DNA from: Prochilodus magdalenae
Lineage: Eukaryota; Chordata; Actinopteri; Characiformes; Prochilodontidae
Assembly: GCA_024036415.1 (NCBI GenBank)
Contig: JAMWET010005499.1
Coordinates: forward strand, 610,001-674,000
Reading direction: 5' to 3'
Length of the DNA stretch: 64,000 bases
Position 1 is the stretch's first letter. Each line of letters begins with the position of its first letter. A program made the translations under genes and the position numbers. Below, one piece after another: positions 21,911 through 35,460 of this stretch. The notes under the pieces were generated by a model. That model was not told where the DNA came from. It was given only the letters and a program-made list of their open reading frames with translations, and made no database searches.

Positions 21911-23512
21911 CTTTATTGATCCCGAAGGAAATTTAGCAGCCAGTAGCAGCAGTAGCGGTTTCACAAATTGTCTGATTACTCAAGTGATAGTGACAAAATC
22001 TGATTTTCTGTGGTTATCGGATTATTAAATGCATGCCACATATTTGTAACCATTTCATTAAATTATTATTTAGTGGAGTAGCTATTACCCAGATAGCATG
22101 TGAACGTGGCCCAGATTTGGCAAATACATGTCAGTTCTGACTCTGGCAATCTGCAGTCAGCCAAAAGTGGAAATTGGCAGTGTGGGTCAGATTTGGGCCA
22201 GAAGAATTTTGCTATCTGCCCTGAGTTTTATATGCATTTGACATCTGGTTCCCATCACCACCATTGTGAACAATATTTATTTGGTCCGGACCTATTCCAT
22301 ATGAAACCACTCGATTTTGTTTACAACTTAGCGGTTTAATTAACAGAAATATTATTGAAAAATCAGTGGAATTCTGCTTGAAAGTGTTCTCAAAGAGTAA
22401 ACCACTCTTTTTAGAGTTTGCCCTGCCTGTATTATAACCGGAAGTGTTGTGACCTGAACACTAATAAACATATTTACTAAGTATCCTTTCTTTTTCTCCT
22501 AATTTTTACTTTAAAAGTTCTGTTCTGTTGTAGGCCCAACTTCACAGCAGTAGTTACTGTTCTCCAACGCGCCTACTGTTATTAATCTGAAATGTATAAC
22601 AATTGACCTTGAAAATGTCGCACCATGTGGGTAGTCCTCTGGTTGGTTGAAGGTATAGAACGATCAGGTCATAGAACATGGAGTATACCCACATGCTGCA
22701 TGGACCAGATGTTGCTTTTGAGTTACATATTTAAGTGTTTTCCAGTATATTTAACTTTTTAAATATCTTTAGATGATTTAATTTATCGAAGGATTACATT
22801 TCCTTGTCCAATCCTTTTAAGCCCAGAGTTGTGGCATGTGTGTGCTAAGGCAAATGCCTTTTCAGGGCAGGGAGGGTCAGCAGGACAGCTCTTTTTTCAC
22901 TTCTGGTTGTGTTGCATGACCTTCTAAACTCTTTAATAGTCTGTTTGAGTGATTGAAGTTTATGATTGCATGGAAGAGCAAAAGACATAATGATGGTTTT
23001 TGAGCACTGGAAGAACTTACATAGTGTCTGGAATGCAGTTTGTTAGTTACTCAGTAAATAATTAAAAGATTGCATGATCCATGATTGTTTGCCAGATAGT
23101 AGGTGGTATTAACACTTAATTATAAACTGCTTTTGTTCACCTTTTAAAGGATTATAAGCAAATCCAAAGACGTTAACAGTTGTACTTGACTTTAGTGACC
23201 TAGCAATGTTCAAATGTTCAAGCAGTTACCAAAATAAGTTCAAGGCACTTTTCTAATATGCCATTAGACTGTGCTGTCACAATCCAGATGTGGGCACTCT
23301 GGTTTTGTTCCATCAGCGTTTGTGGCCCAGAACCAATGACTCAGCATAAAAAGAGCCGTCAAGCTTTTCTGGTTTAGCAGACCATGGGGTGGTCTTACAG
23401 GTTCACAGTAGTGTTTGGTTGTTCATTCATGTGCAAATGAACACAAACAAGCACTAAAATATAGGAAAATGTGCACAGTACACCCACACACCCACACACC
23501 TGTGTATTTGTT

Positions 23513-23591
<79 letters not shown>

Positions 23592-26500
23592 ATATATATA
23601 TATATGTGTATGTATGTATGTATGTATGTATGTATGTATATGTGTATATATGTATGTGCACATATACACAATAACACAACATATACAAACATACACACAC
23701 ACATGCATTACTGTGCAATACTACATTAAACAACCATTCAGCACAAATCTTTAAATTTTCACCATCATGAAAAATATTTTTAGAAACATTTACCAGAAAA
23801 TGAGACAGAAGCCTCAACAATGACATTTAGTACCATTTTCAGTATTAAATGCTGTTTTTCTCTGCTATTCCTTATGTTTTTTTTCCATGCTTCTTGTAAC
23901 ACATGAAAGGTCCAGTCCAGATAGATGTTGGTGGCATTTTCTGCTTTTCACAGTCCAAGTAGTCCCGAATGAGAACCTCTCAGTTAATAAAATCTTACTC
24001 TTTGCTGAGATTCAGTACAGTTTTGATGGAAGGATCCAGAGACACATCTGAATAACCACTCTGATCTGAAATAAGAGTACAATCTTTAGTTATATATGCT
24101 TTCTGTTTTTGTCTGACATATAACGAATAATGTCTGTTTTGCCTGGAGATTGAAGGTTAGCCTCTGACTTCAGCACGGTTCTTACGTCTGAAGCTTAGCC
24201 ACTTGCCTTCATTAGTCTGAAAAGAATTTGCTTAACTTGTCAGTAACCTTTGGTCTCATGCAGATAGGCAGAAGTCAGCAGGGTTTTAGGTAATAAATAA
24301 TGCAAAAGAAGAAAGACTGCTGGTTCTCTAATCATCTCCCCCTGACCCAGAAGCTCTTGAAATGCATCCACAGACAGGGATTTGATTGTCTGACTATAAT
24401 GAACTATTGGAATACTGACACTGTGTCACCAGAAAATCTGAATTCCAGCTTGTATCATCTTTCATTCTCCCCCACGTTCCATGCTCCACTAAACGGACTT
24501 GCAGGGCAGGTCAAAATACTCCTACTTCATGTCCTTTGGAGAACATACAGTAAATACCTGTTAAACAGGTATACTGGTGCCTGCAGAACTGAGAAAACCA
24601 CAATCTCTGATGTAATATCAAATGAAATGCACATGCTGAGTGCTTTTGTGTGGTGGGCACCTCCTGTAGTGGCTGTGCACTTTTAATATACAGTTACTTC
24701 CAAAACAATCAGCAAGCTAGCTAAACATCTACATGCTTATTTTTTCTTTCTGTTTATTATTATTATTATTTATTATAATTTATTATAATTAATTATAAAT
24801 AATTATTTATTTATTATTTTATTCTGTGCCTAGGTTTGTTGTCTGTCAGACAATGAGTATGCCATTATCCTTCTTGCTGGATTGCTTTAGAACTTTCCCA
24901 CGCACCCTAAAAAGACTATGTTCCTACCCACATTTGCCACACAATTTCTGATGGTTGTCCTCAGACATGGTCTGGCCTTGAGACTTGAGTGGGCATAAAT
25001 ATATTGTTCACAGTACAATTTCATAACAGTGTTTATTGCAAAATTACATCCAGACCAAACAAGTGCTAAAAGTTGTCAGTGCATGTAACGAGCCCTCAGG
25101 ACCTTACTTATACAGTCATGGAGTCTGGTTGTGATGTAGTATTTAAAAGTAAGAAAATCTTTATTTTTAGTTAATACACTTATCATCAAAAGAATAGTTG
25201 CACCCAGAAGGTAAGAAGTGTTGGATGCAATGCTATTCGAAGAAAGATAAAGGTTACCAGGAACAATAAATGATGATACATTTAGACCTATATGAACAAT
25301 ATTTATTGAGCTACACATACAGAAGTAGTGTCAGTATGGCCTCAGGCCGCCATGTTTGCTAATGCAACATGCCAGAGGTTCCTAATGGTGTTCTGTGATA
25401 ATCCGTCCCATGCATCTTAAATATTCTTACTCAGTTCCTGCAGACTTTGTGCTAGGGGTGGAGTGACCCTAGGCTGTCTGGACGTGTGACACATGACAAC
25501 AAACTATTCATCTTGGCCCTGACGACGGTTCCTTCACACATGGATTCGTTGGTCGTCTTCATCAAGACAAAAGCGGGACTCATCACTGAAGCTGACCCGC
25601 CGCCATTCTGAGTCACTTATTACTGGCTGGCAGGATACCACTGCAGTCTTTCCCGGCGTTGGCGTGGTGTCATTGTAATGGTCGGCATACATGAAGTCCT
25701 GCGTCTTGCAGCTGTCCGCCAGTGGTGCAGCCACTAACAAGATGACACATGGAGGGCAACTGTGGCTGCTAGGAAGTCAGCTACAGCAATAAAGCTCCTT
25801 CTTGCTTACGTCACATGCAAGGCCAAGCATGAAGCTTCACTTCATTCGCATGTCTCAGGATGTCCAACCTAACTTTATGGGTGCAACGATTTGTGCAACT
25901 GTTCTTTTAATAATGAGTGCATTTTAAAATTGGTTTGAAAACAGAACCTTTCTGATGATTAGGTGTGTAAGAAATTATAGAAAATATTGCAGAATTGGTG
26001 TTTTGTGATACTGGATCAATTCTCAAAAACACAGTATGAATTTTTAATCATTCATTTGCAATCAGACATTTGGGGGACAGTGGTACGTTTCATGTTGCTT
26101 TTTAATGCTGTTTAGCATTAGACTATTCCACTCCAACATAAAGTAGCCACCACAGCATAGCGTTAAGTGGGAACCATTTAAGCTGCTAAACCATTCCACG
26201 TTTCCTTCAGGAAATGCACTTTTCTACTCTATTCTCTAATCTCAGTCCAGTGGAGGCACTTTTCGGAAAGATATGGAATGAGAGGAGGTTTTGAGCATGA
26301 AGTGTTGTGTGATACTATCAAAACGGCATGGTCCAAAATCTCATTACTTATTTTTGTGATTCTGTACTCTTTCAGTTAGTAAGTTGCAGTACTGATTGTT
26401 TGGTATTTGTGAGTGCCATGTAGGCTGTTTGCTGTATACATGCAAGAAAAGACCAAAGAAAATTTCCACTACAGTGAACAATGAAGTTTATCTAGTCATT

Positions 26501-27793
26501 GGTGTCACATTCTTCTTCCTGACATTTGATGTTTTCATTACGTGTTTGATTTAGTTGATTGTCGAGCGCTTCATTTAACCAAGAGTCTGAATTCAAACAA
26601 TGCATTTGTTCCTACTGATCAAATCCTTCTGTGTTTGCTTGTATCGGTGTGGTGAGATAATAACCAGTTTGTGAATGGTATGTAATTAACTGTTGCTGCA
26701 GCAGGCATGCGGAATTGCACTGAGCATGTGCTAGTGTTTGAGAACCCAATCATCTTTTCATATCCTGTTAAGCAGCAGGACCTGTGGTTTGTAGACACAC
26801 CCCTTCAAAGCTGGAGAGAGGCCAAGTGGGCAGAATCTCACTGAGCCAATAGCAGCCAGTCCTTCGCCCCCTTGCTGTTTGCTGTTTAGGGTGATATTTT
26901 TTAAGGAGGCTCTAGGCAGTTGTGACTGTCCTTTGAATATCTATAAACCTACACCCTGTAACGTTTTCAAAAACAACTATCCGACATGTGTTTGTGTAAT
27001 TCTGTGCATGTATGTACATAAAATGGTTAATATTTAGTTTGAAGGCTTTATTATAAATCCGATTTACTAATGTCATCTAGTTCAATTGACTAATTGAGTT
27101 TTTACTTCCTGTACAGTGTAAAATTAATAACTGGACAATGTATAATTTAGGAATTAACTGTTTTACAGAGACTGCTGTGAATGATGGCCTCTCTCTGTTT
27201 TTACAGGTGGGATTGCTGGAGGGATTGAAATATGCATCACTTTCCCAACAGAGTATGTGAAGACCCAGTTACAGTTAGATGAGAAGGCAAACCCCCCACG
27301 CTACAAAGGCATTGGTGTGTGTGTCTTCTTTCAAACCCATCTCTTTCTGTCTGTATTATATTACACTTGGAAAGGTTGTCATTCTACACCAAGCAGTAAC
27401 GTTTTTAGGGGAATAGCTCAAATGTAATTAACACAGTTTCTGTCTTACTCCGGATATAGATATAGATCTCTGAAGTTATATTCGGAGCCTAAGCCACATT
27501 AGCATCTAAGCTGGTTTTCTCTATAAGGAAAATGGACATACAGATGTGCTCTGTGAATAACAGAAATGTTACAACGCTGATACACTTCGCTGAACGCATG
27601 TTTCCCCCTGAATGTCACTGTAACTTCAGAATTACAAGGACATTAAAGAATGGAACTAAGGATACACACAAGCCAGTGTAAATACAGTTAATTGTATTGG
27701 CTTTGAAACATTGTTGCTACCACAGCTACATTCATGCTACAAGCAACCCAACACAGATGCACATTTAGGGGGTTTTATGACAGCAGGACCCCA

Positions 27794-27829
<36 letters not shown>

Positions 27830-27893
27830 GCTAGCTATGAAACTATTAAATTCACCAGTAATAGCAACTGAAGACCCTCCAATAGCAAACAGC

Positions 27894-27950
<57 letters not shown>

Positions 27951-30900
27951 TATATATGTGTGTATAAAATATGCATCACTTTCCCTTTATATATATATTT
28001 ACACTTTATATACTTTTATATACACTTTATATACACTTTATATACACTTTCCCACTTATATATATATATGCTGTTTGCTATTGGAGGGTCTGCAGTTGCT
28101 ATTACTGGTGAATTTAATAGTTTCATAGTCACCTTAAAACAGGTCTTGGCTGATCGAGTATATCATGGAAAATTTTATAAAAATCGTTTGCTCCTAATTT
28201 AAACAGGGCACATTGTTCAATGATCAATTATTGACATACTGGTGTTTGATTTTGTCTGGAAGACTCCATATTTCTTTAGAGCTCATCGCATTTTGATTCT
28301 CCTAAAGTGTTCCACAAGTTACTGGGTGGGGACAGTGCCAGGGTTCAGTAAAGAAGCGGAAGAGCAAAGTACAAACATTAGCCCCTATTCTCGTATCTCC
28401 AGCACTCATCACAGCCTTATCAGTGTTCCATAGTCCCTGGACTTTGAAAGGTAACCCCTCTTTCTTCACATGTTTGCCAGCACTGACCGTTCCACCGAGG
28501 AGCTATTGCGTCGTGGGTGTTGACCAATAGATTTGTCACGTTCTCATGTCACGTTTGATCAGCCCTTGACTGACTGTTCACCTGGGTTGTTTGACGTAAT
28601 CATTGATTTACCACTTAAGCTGCAGACTTTTGCGAAACTGCTGAGCGCTGAAAAAATATTGACTGCATGTAGCAAATGAAACACTAGGATGGTAATTGTC
28701 CAAGTGAAGAAGGTGTCCTGTTTAGCATTAAAAGAATACAGTGATCTAAAAAAATTGCATAATTTCACCCTTTTCCTTGAATATAGTCACCAGATCAGCC
28801 AAGCCTTGGTTGGTGTCTGAGGTTTCCACATCATGGAAACGTATACCCCACCAGTTAGCAGTTGAGTTGTTGGGTTATCTTAAATAGGCTTGTTTTTCGT
28901 TCATGATACTGTATGACATACTGATATCTAAAAAAGCAACCCTGGCTTGTTGACTACCTTTAGGATCGAACTGGGGGGCAATTAATTTCTTAATATTTAA
29001 TGCATAGTCATCATAAGAAAAAACTCCTTTCTCTCTCATTCTTGTCTGTAGCTGATTGTGTGAAGCAGACAGTTCAGGGCCATGGGGTGAAAGGCCTATA
29101 CCGAGGCCTCAGCTCGCTGCTTTATGGCTCCATCCCTAAAGCAGCTGTGAGGTAAGCTTGCCATGGGTATCCTCTTTGGTTCTATTGTGTTTAAACTGCA
29201 CTGTGTAAGGCGCTTTTCATCAAATTAAAACTCAGGCGTTCGGGCACTTCACTAAGCTTTGACTAAGATTCATCCTCCCAGGGAAGGGAAACTTGATAAG
29301 CACAACCCATGTACAAAAACTTTTGCCTGTTGTGTGCAATGACACGTTTTCACTGGAGAGATTTTCAAAGCCCCCAAGCTTAAATACTGTAGCTTCAGCA
29401 TCAATACAACACCCACTGCCTCATAATTTGTCCTGCTTGAAAGAATAAATGATCAGGGCAGTGCCCAGAGAGCACTAACTGCTACGGGGCCTTAAACTGA
29501 AGGGAAGGCAGCTCAAATATTGGCGACAATCCACTGCAAATGTTAATATTAGTCAAAAAGTTATCGCAGAGATATATTTAAATACATAAAACAGATCAAG
29601 ATGTGTATTTGTCTTTAGGCCCTTGGCTTATGGCTTGCCTTTTTTTCCATATTCCTTATGTTTATTATTTTGGTGTTTCTTGCTATTTTTAGAAATGTAT
29701 TATTTTCAGACTTTATTTATTTATTTATTTATTTATTTATTCATGGTAAAACTCATGTACATTGCACCATGCCAATAATAAGTGTGCATGATGTTTAAAT
29801 TCATTGTGGTAAAATCCTATGATGAATGAAGTGGTACACAATTACTTTAAACAAATGAACCCACTTTTTCCCCCCATCATTTACACACCGGCAATTGAGC
29901 ACCCAAGTAATATCTAAAGCTATTTTAGTCTTACACTGGAGATAACGCTAATGGTGTTACCTAATTGAAGGCTATAAGCATCAGGTTATATGCATTGTGC
30001 AACCTGCATGCCTAAACTATTACATACTTGCATCAAAATGTATTTAGTCATTATTAAATAGATGTGCTTTTGTGACACTGTATGACATACTGTTATAGGC
30101 TAATGGAGAAATGTATTGTATTGTACCAGTCTGGGTGACTATGCTGTGCTACACCAGTAAGAGTCCTTGGGCAAGACTCCTAACACTACATTGGCCTACC
30201 CGTAATATGATTAACATTGTAAGTCGCATCTTCAGATGTTCCTCTATCTCCTCAGGTTTGGAGTATTTGAGTTCCTCAGTAATAAGATGAGGGATGAGGC
30301 TGGAAAGCTGGACAGCACACGAGGGCTGATTTGTGGCCTGGGCGCGGGTGTGGCTGAGGCTGTAGTGGTGGTGTGTCCTATGGAGACGGTAAAGGTATGT
30401 GAGATGCTAACATTAGGGATCCTTGCTTCTTTTCTAAGACGCTAGTCATGCATGTTAGCAAGTAATGGAGAAACAAGATCACATAGTAACATCGAAATGC
30501 TAGGTTTAAAAGACCTGTGAGCTTAATTACCATTTTATCCTCTGTTCCAGGTCAAATTTATCCATGACCAGACCTCAGCCAACCCCAAGTATAGAGGCTT
30601 TTTCCATGGCGTAAGGGAAATAGTCAGAACACAAGGTTTGTAAAGTTTGCTTGCACTGCCATCTATTGGAGATTAAACAGATTGCAGTTTTTGGTTTTCA
30701 AGCGTTTACAGATGTAACTCTGGATAAATAACCAATGCAATTTGTTTTTATTTAAGTGTATTATTTTAGTATAAACTTACTTAGAGTTAAGTTTATGTGT
30801 ACTGTAATTGTAAAAACTATTAAATTTGAGTATGGCCAGTAACCCAGAGTTTAATGAAGGTTCCATTTGTTGCATATCCAGTTTCTCTCTGAACCATTTA

Positions 30901-33076
30901 AAAAAACAATAGCTATGACAGAATACCTACTGATCATATTCTATATTATGACCTTGTGTTATTCATACACACCAATATGAGCTTGCTGTATAGAGAATTG
31001 TAGAAATGTATATATAGAGAATTGCCTTTACTAAAAGACCCTTAGAGAACATCTTTTTTTTAAGAGTGTAGCTAAAGTGTGCAGGACTAGATATACATGT
31101 GAATAAATGCTTCCAGTTGCACATAATTACACAAACAATCAAAGCATTGAAAGCAACTTATTCATATCAACTCATTGACATTCAGTTTAAAATAATTGGA
31201 TAATGAGCAAATTCTATGATTACTTTAATACACATGAGCAACATGGGATGAGTCTCAAGGTTATCTCAACTGATTATGTAAACCAAAGAAAGCTCAGCAT
31301 CCTCACGGCAGGAAATGGACACAGACCCAGCTAATTGGAGCAGAAGGTCTGCTTGTTGACGTTCTAACAAGGTCATTGTTTTGTTCTTTTCAGGCCTTAG
31401 GGGAACATATCAGGGATTGACAGCAACAGTATTGAAGCAAGGATCAAACCAAGCTATTCGATTCTTTGTTATGACCTCTTTGAGAAACTGGTACAAAGGT
31501 CTGTATTTAACTTGATTATTTACAAGTTTCCAGTTTATGTAATGTATGTATTATATAAGTCCACCTTGAAGGTTTACATTTACTGATTGTCGCTGAACAA
31601 ATTCTCAGCTGTTCTCTACCCTCTAGTGGAACCAGCATAGTAGTGGCATGTGAGTGTATCTGGTACATCAGCCTCAGATTTTACTGGATCCCTGTATAAA
31701 CCCTGAAGCTGGATCCCTAACCCTAGCTTTGTACCCCTCATTCTCAAATTTGAGAATTCAAATTCTTAGCTAATCTTAAACCTCCAGTGATACCAGGGTA
31801 GTACTGACATGTAAGTGTATCAGCTAAATTAGCCTCAGCTTTTACTGAATCCTTGTAAAAATCTAACCCTGGATCCCTGATTCTGGCTGTCTGGATTCTG
31901 GTGATCTGAAATTGACAACCTTTCACTATAGGCTTAAATATTAGCATTGTTCAGTAATTAGCATTCTTAAATGAACACCAGTGCCACGGATCTCTCAACA
32001 GTGGTGGGTACCATGGCAAAATCATAACATCACAATACTTAAACACATTTTCACTACGCATGATATCCGTTATGATTTTAGGTGCTTCTGCAGGTTGATC
32101 AGAACAGACAAAATATTAAATTATGAAATTTTAAATTCAATGAGGTTTTTTTAACAATCAAATAGTACACTCCAAAACAATTTTAGTATTAACTGGGCCA
32201 GTTGTGTTATCTTTCTAATAAAACATGCAGTTGTTTAGTGCTGGTGTAATGTAATATAACTGATCACAGTAACAGTGGATATTGTTATATTGCCCACCCC
32301 TGGTGGTCCATTTCCATTTATGTACAGCACAAAGGGTGACTGAAAAATACACGAATTACCATCAGCATTGTAAGCCTACAAATTACCTCATGAAATGTGT
32401 GCCAGTGAGTGTAGATGCAGTGTAGGTGCAACTGTAAACATGGCTGTATGCATTTCAAACCCAGGTGACAACCCCAACAAGTCCATAAACCCTCTCGTGA
32501 CCGGGTTCTTTGGAGCCATTGCTGGAGCTGCCAGTGTATTCGGAAACACACCGCTTGATGTGATTAAGACAAGGATGCAGGTATGTTGTGGTGATATTAG
32601 TTTGGAAGTCTACTCCAAAATGTTCTAAAAAAAAATCCAATTTTCCCTCATTAGTGAAAATGATGGCTCCCCAGAATGTCAACTTGGGGCTATTGAAATG
32701 ATATTACAATCATTGGATGTGTTACATTATATGATTTTACTTTTGACGTCTTAAGGCATAATATATTTTTTCAGGGTCTGGAGGCGCACAAATATAAGAG
32801 CACCGTGGACTGTGCCGTCAAGATTATGAGACACGAAGGACCGGCAGCGTGAGTGAACAAGTCCATGCTGGCACTGAGCATGCAGTCGTACAGTAACACC
32901 TAACTAGTTATTAATTACACAAGTCTAGCAATGCCACTGTAATTCTGTGTTTGTGCTATAGGTTCTACAAAGGGACTATTCCGAGACTTGGTCGAGTCTG
33001 CATGGATGTGGCCATCGTGTTTGTGATCTACGAGGAGGTGGTCAAGGTTCTTAATATAGTTTGGAAGACGGATTAA
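20615..33076 (+). CDS. slc25a1: Mitochondrial citrate carrier
   Basis: Nine coding exons with GT-AG introns and matching phases: 20615-20726, 27207-27314, 29052-29151, 30256-30394, 30551-30635, 31394-31498, 32465-32580, 32775-32848, 32962-33076. They join to 954 bases, 317 residues (human about 311). The carrier exchanges mitochondrial citrate for cytosolic malate across the inner membrane, supplying cytosolic acetyl-CoA. All three SLC25 repeats keep their PX(D/E)XX(K/R) signature: P51-TEYVK, P148-METVK and P246-LDVIK. The C-terminus [12 protein letters not shown] is that of SLC25A1. The start methionine opens [14 protein letters not shown] in the CpG-rich exon. Intron 1 is 6.5 kb and full of repeats. 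Fish have slc25a1 paralogues, and which one this is cannot be told here. Confidence 0.96.
20968..21065. repeat. Copy of the GTTCCACCTTAAAT repeat family
   Basis: A single, non-tandem copy of the family that gave rise to the 291-1154 minisatellite: 'ctgaagtcagcttcct' flank, then CTGTTCCACCTTAAATGGTG and CAGCAG. Another diverged copy lies at 55362-55480. Confidence 0.7.
21421..22045. mobile_element. MITE with nested (GATA)n retroposon tail
   Basis: The outer element has inverted ends: TGTTTACATGCACGTAATAA TCCGAT at the left and ATCGGATTATTAAATGCATG at the right. Inside, a (GATA)n tract runs directly into CTTTATTGATCCCGAAGGAA (about 21868-21945), a common fish retroposon 3' end, so a later insertion seems to sit within the older MITE. 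Confidence 0.6.
22085..22330. repeat. TGGCCCAGATTTGG-type dispersed repeat
   Basis: Repeated short TGGCCCAGATTTGG / CAGATTTGGGCCAG motifs in opposite orientations between 'cccagatagcatgtg' and 'catctggttccc' resemble a known kind of palindromic fish repeat. Boundaries are approximate. Confidence 0.45.
23514..23705. repeat. (TA)n then (TATG)n microsatellite
   Basis: About 65 bases of pure TA pass into TATG repeats, more TA, more TATG and then a CA-rich tail. The Tyr/Ile-rich open frames on both strands are artefacts of this composition. Confidence 0.95.
25172..25922 (-). mobile_element. Truncated Tc1-like element, copy A
   Basis: Imperfect inverted ends (CACTTATCATCAAAAGAATA at left; CACTCATTATTAAAAGAACA read from the right) are followed by GTTGCACC in both arms. 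The interior on the minus strand retains a transposase piece with [20 protein letters not shown], whose SDES Asp is the first or second catalytic position of Tc1-like enzymes. Much of the gene is deleted, so it cannot be autonomous. Related copies are at 59190-60740 and 62165-63010. It lies in slc25a1 intron 1. Confidence 0.8.
27786..27830. repeat. (CA)n microsatellite
   Basis: A pure CA run of about 30 bases in slc25a1 intron 2, ending immediately beside the left arm of the inverted repeat. Confidence 0.85.
27835..28128. repeat. 59-bp inverted repeat around a TA/TG core
   Basis: The left arm (27835-27893, starting CTATGAAACTATTAAATTCA) and the right arm (28070-28128) are reverse complements over 59 bases with one mismatch; TA runs extend the pairing further. 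The 176-base middle holds (TA)n, (TG)n and TATACTTT-type repeats. There is no transposase. It may be a foldback MITE or a microsatellite-associated palindrome in slc25a1 intron 2. Confidence 0.92.
29703..29742. repeat. (TTTA)n microsatellite
   Basis: Roughly seven TTTA units in slc25a1 intron 3. Confidence 0.85.
30118..30235 (+). repeat. Head-truncated SINE fragment
   Basis: The stretch 'gctacaccagtaagagtccttgggcaagactcctaacactacattgg..gtaagtcgc' matches, in opposite orientation, the body of the tRNA-derived SINE at 54722-54950. The tRNA-like head is absent. It ends right beside slc25a1 exon 4. Confidence 0.65.
31600..31930. repeat. Diverged tandem duplication (~160 bp)
   Basis: Two related blocks share the order 'ctagtgg/ccagtga', 'accag..gtagt', 'catgt(g/a)agtgtatc', 'agcctcag.ttttactg.atcc', 'cctggatccct'. 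They lie one after the other in slc25a1 intron 6. Confidence 0.6.
32000..32310. repeat. MITE-like repeat ending in GCCCACCCCTGG
   Basis: Between 'cagtggtgggtaccatggc' and 'ttgcccacccctggtgg' the ends are roughly inverted (GGTGGGTA against GGGTGGGC on the other strand) and the interior is AT-rich with no coding content. It may be related to the 'tagaggtgggc' repeats at 17715 and 61160. Confidence 0.4.
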
Positions 33077-35460
33077 CACAGAGAGCGGAGACACAGCTTG
33101 GTGAACATGGCCTGACCATGACAGCATCCCAGTGATGTGCCGCATGGGAAAGTGCCACCAGGAGGCCAAATATGTGCTTGAGGCAGTGCATGTGCTCACG
33201 AGGCAAAGCCAAGTGGCTGCTTATGTACTAAAGTTCCCCATTATTATCAAGACAAAGAACATATTTCCCCAGGTAATGTGAAGTACGCAAATACTTGAAA
33301 ATTAGTTCATAGGAAAACATTCCGCTTTGTTTAATGAGACTTCATCAATGAGCAAAGCAAAAGAAGGCTTAACTAATGTCTTTAGCCTTTTTACTGTCAT
33401 AGTCCTTTTTCTAATTTTACTCATAGGATTTTTTTTTTAATTTTCTAAAATTTCATTACATTTATTTTGTAATCAGTTGATTTCTGTGTTAAATGTGATG
33501 ACACTAAAATGTATAAAAAGTATAACCGTATTAGCAGAGATGAAACAAAAGACATTATTACATAAATAGCTTATTACAGCTTTAAAGATGCTTGAGGATA
33601 TAAAGCTAGTTAAAATAGACGACACACTGGGGTTTTTCCCTGTTTCCAACGATAGCTTTGCAGAGTAAGGCAGTCTGCCTCATTAAACACCTAATTCAAC
33701 TCATTAGCTAGTCAGCAAGAAGGCATTCCGGAGTTGAATTCAGAGTGTTGGATAGCAGAAAAACGCTGATCTCTGCAGAGTTGCGAGGCCTCGAAAGGGA
33801 TCCAGCTTTATTTGCTAACTGACCTCTACTAGCTACATTATTTTCATTAGCAATGTGAGGACTATGTAACGTAAGTATTGCTTAAAAAAGTGTAACTACC
33901 TTAAAAAAATAGAAGTCAACATAAGATCAAGCACTTTCAAGCTGGTTACGCAAAACCAAGAAAATGTTTAAGTGGAGTTACACTTTTTTCCCCCTCAGAT
34001 GATGCTAGCATGCTAATGTGCCTCTTTAAGTGATTCCTTGCTTACTCGCTAGTTTAGAAAGTTTGATATAAGCCACAGTCTGCAGGACTTGGATCCAAAG
34101 ACGCACAAAACATCTTGAAACAGCACCAAAGCCTTTAATTCTCAGAAACACAGTCTCCTCAGTACCTCCGGTTAATATGTGCACTTTTAAAACCTTAATT
34201 GACATGGTACTAATTTAGGAGAGGTAACGAAATGATTAAGTGCCTAGACAAGTATTTACTAGTAGTCATGATTAGCATGTAGCATTGGTGTGTAATATTT
34301 GCCATAAATTTGCCAAACTTTGTCCTTATGTGCTAATATGGCATAATCAATGTCTGAAAATGTAGAATGCGATGTGTGTTGGTGTCGCCTGTACCACTAA
34401 CAATGACCAAAATATAGTTTGGAGGACTACTGGTTAGCTACGTGAACGTGCACAGCATAGAATTTTAGAAATACTAGCTTCATGATAATTATTATAAAAT
34501 ATTTATATGCTGAAACTAAAGAAATGACCAAATCCAGGCAAAAATGTTTGGTTTGAGAAGCTGTTTATGGATCTGATATGGCCCTGAATTATATGCTGCT
34601 TTTAATGATTGCTTTTCGGTGCCACCAGTTTATCTTCTCTCCTACCTCAAGAAATCCCAAAAACACACAATACAAAAACGAACGAGGGAGAAAGCAGATG
34701 AAACCTCTATATCCCTCAATACATTACTGACATTTTTAGGAGTACACTAGTTATACAAAGATCATAACAGTTCATTATTAGAAATTCCTGTACTTGCATT
34801 TGAAATATGAATATTGAAATATTGACAATAGGAAAAGCAGTGTGATGCTCCATAACAAATGTACGAATTATTTGAGGTTTTGATTTAAGTGTGTATGCAG
34901 GAAAAGGATTTGGAAACATTAATGTGTTCATCTAAATGTTATGTCTGATATGGGAGAATAACAGATGCTTGTGTTCACTGTTTATCTGTTAATTCTGTTT
35001 AGAGAGAATATCTGTGCCTAAGTAATATATGGTTGTTTATGCCTTAAAATTGCATAGTTTATATTCATCATGTTTAAGAATGCGCACATTTCTTTTTGCC
35101 AAAAATCTCTAGTTCTTTATTATTGTGATTTTAAAACAAGGGAAACCAACCAGTTGACCTGCTAATATAGCAGTGGTTTGGGTTTCCGTGTTTAGAAAGT
35201 GTGACTCATAAAGCGATTACACCAACAGTGGGTGTAATGAAATGTTCTTAATGTATTTCTGGCCCATATTTGAAAGAAATGAGATTAAATTACCACTGCA
35301 ACACACAACTAGGTAGAGTTATGATGCTCATCCAAGACTGAGTACATCCTCACTCGGTTCATTTGTATCTCCATATTTGTTTTTAATCATTCATACAATG
35401 TGCCTTTACATTATGTTCTTAATATTCAATAAATCATGGTGGCTGGATATGAATGTGTGA
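33077..35460 (+). other. slc25a1 3' UTR and spacer
   Basis: No coding exon is recognised. The first clear AATAAA after the stop codon is at 35428-35433, so the 3' UTR may be about 2.35 kb long; an earlier non-canonical signal is equally possible. Confidence 0.4.

Noticed and set aside
27711..28202. 163-residue open frame in slc25a1 intron 2
   Set aside because: It runs across a CA repeat, both arms of an inverted repeat and TA/TG tracts; composition explains it.
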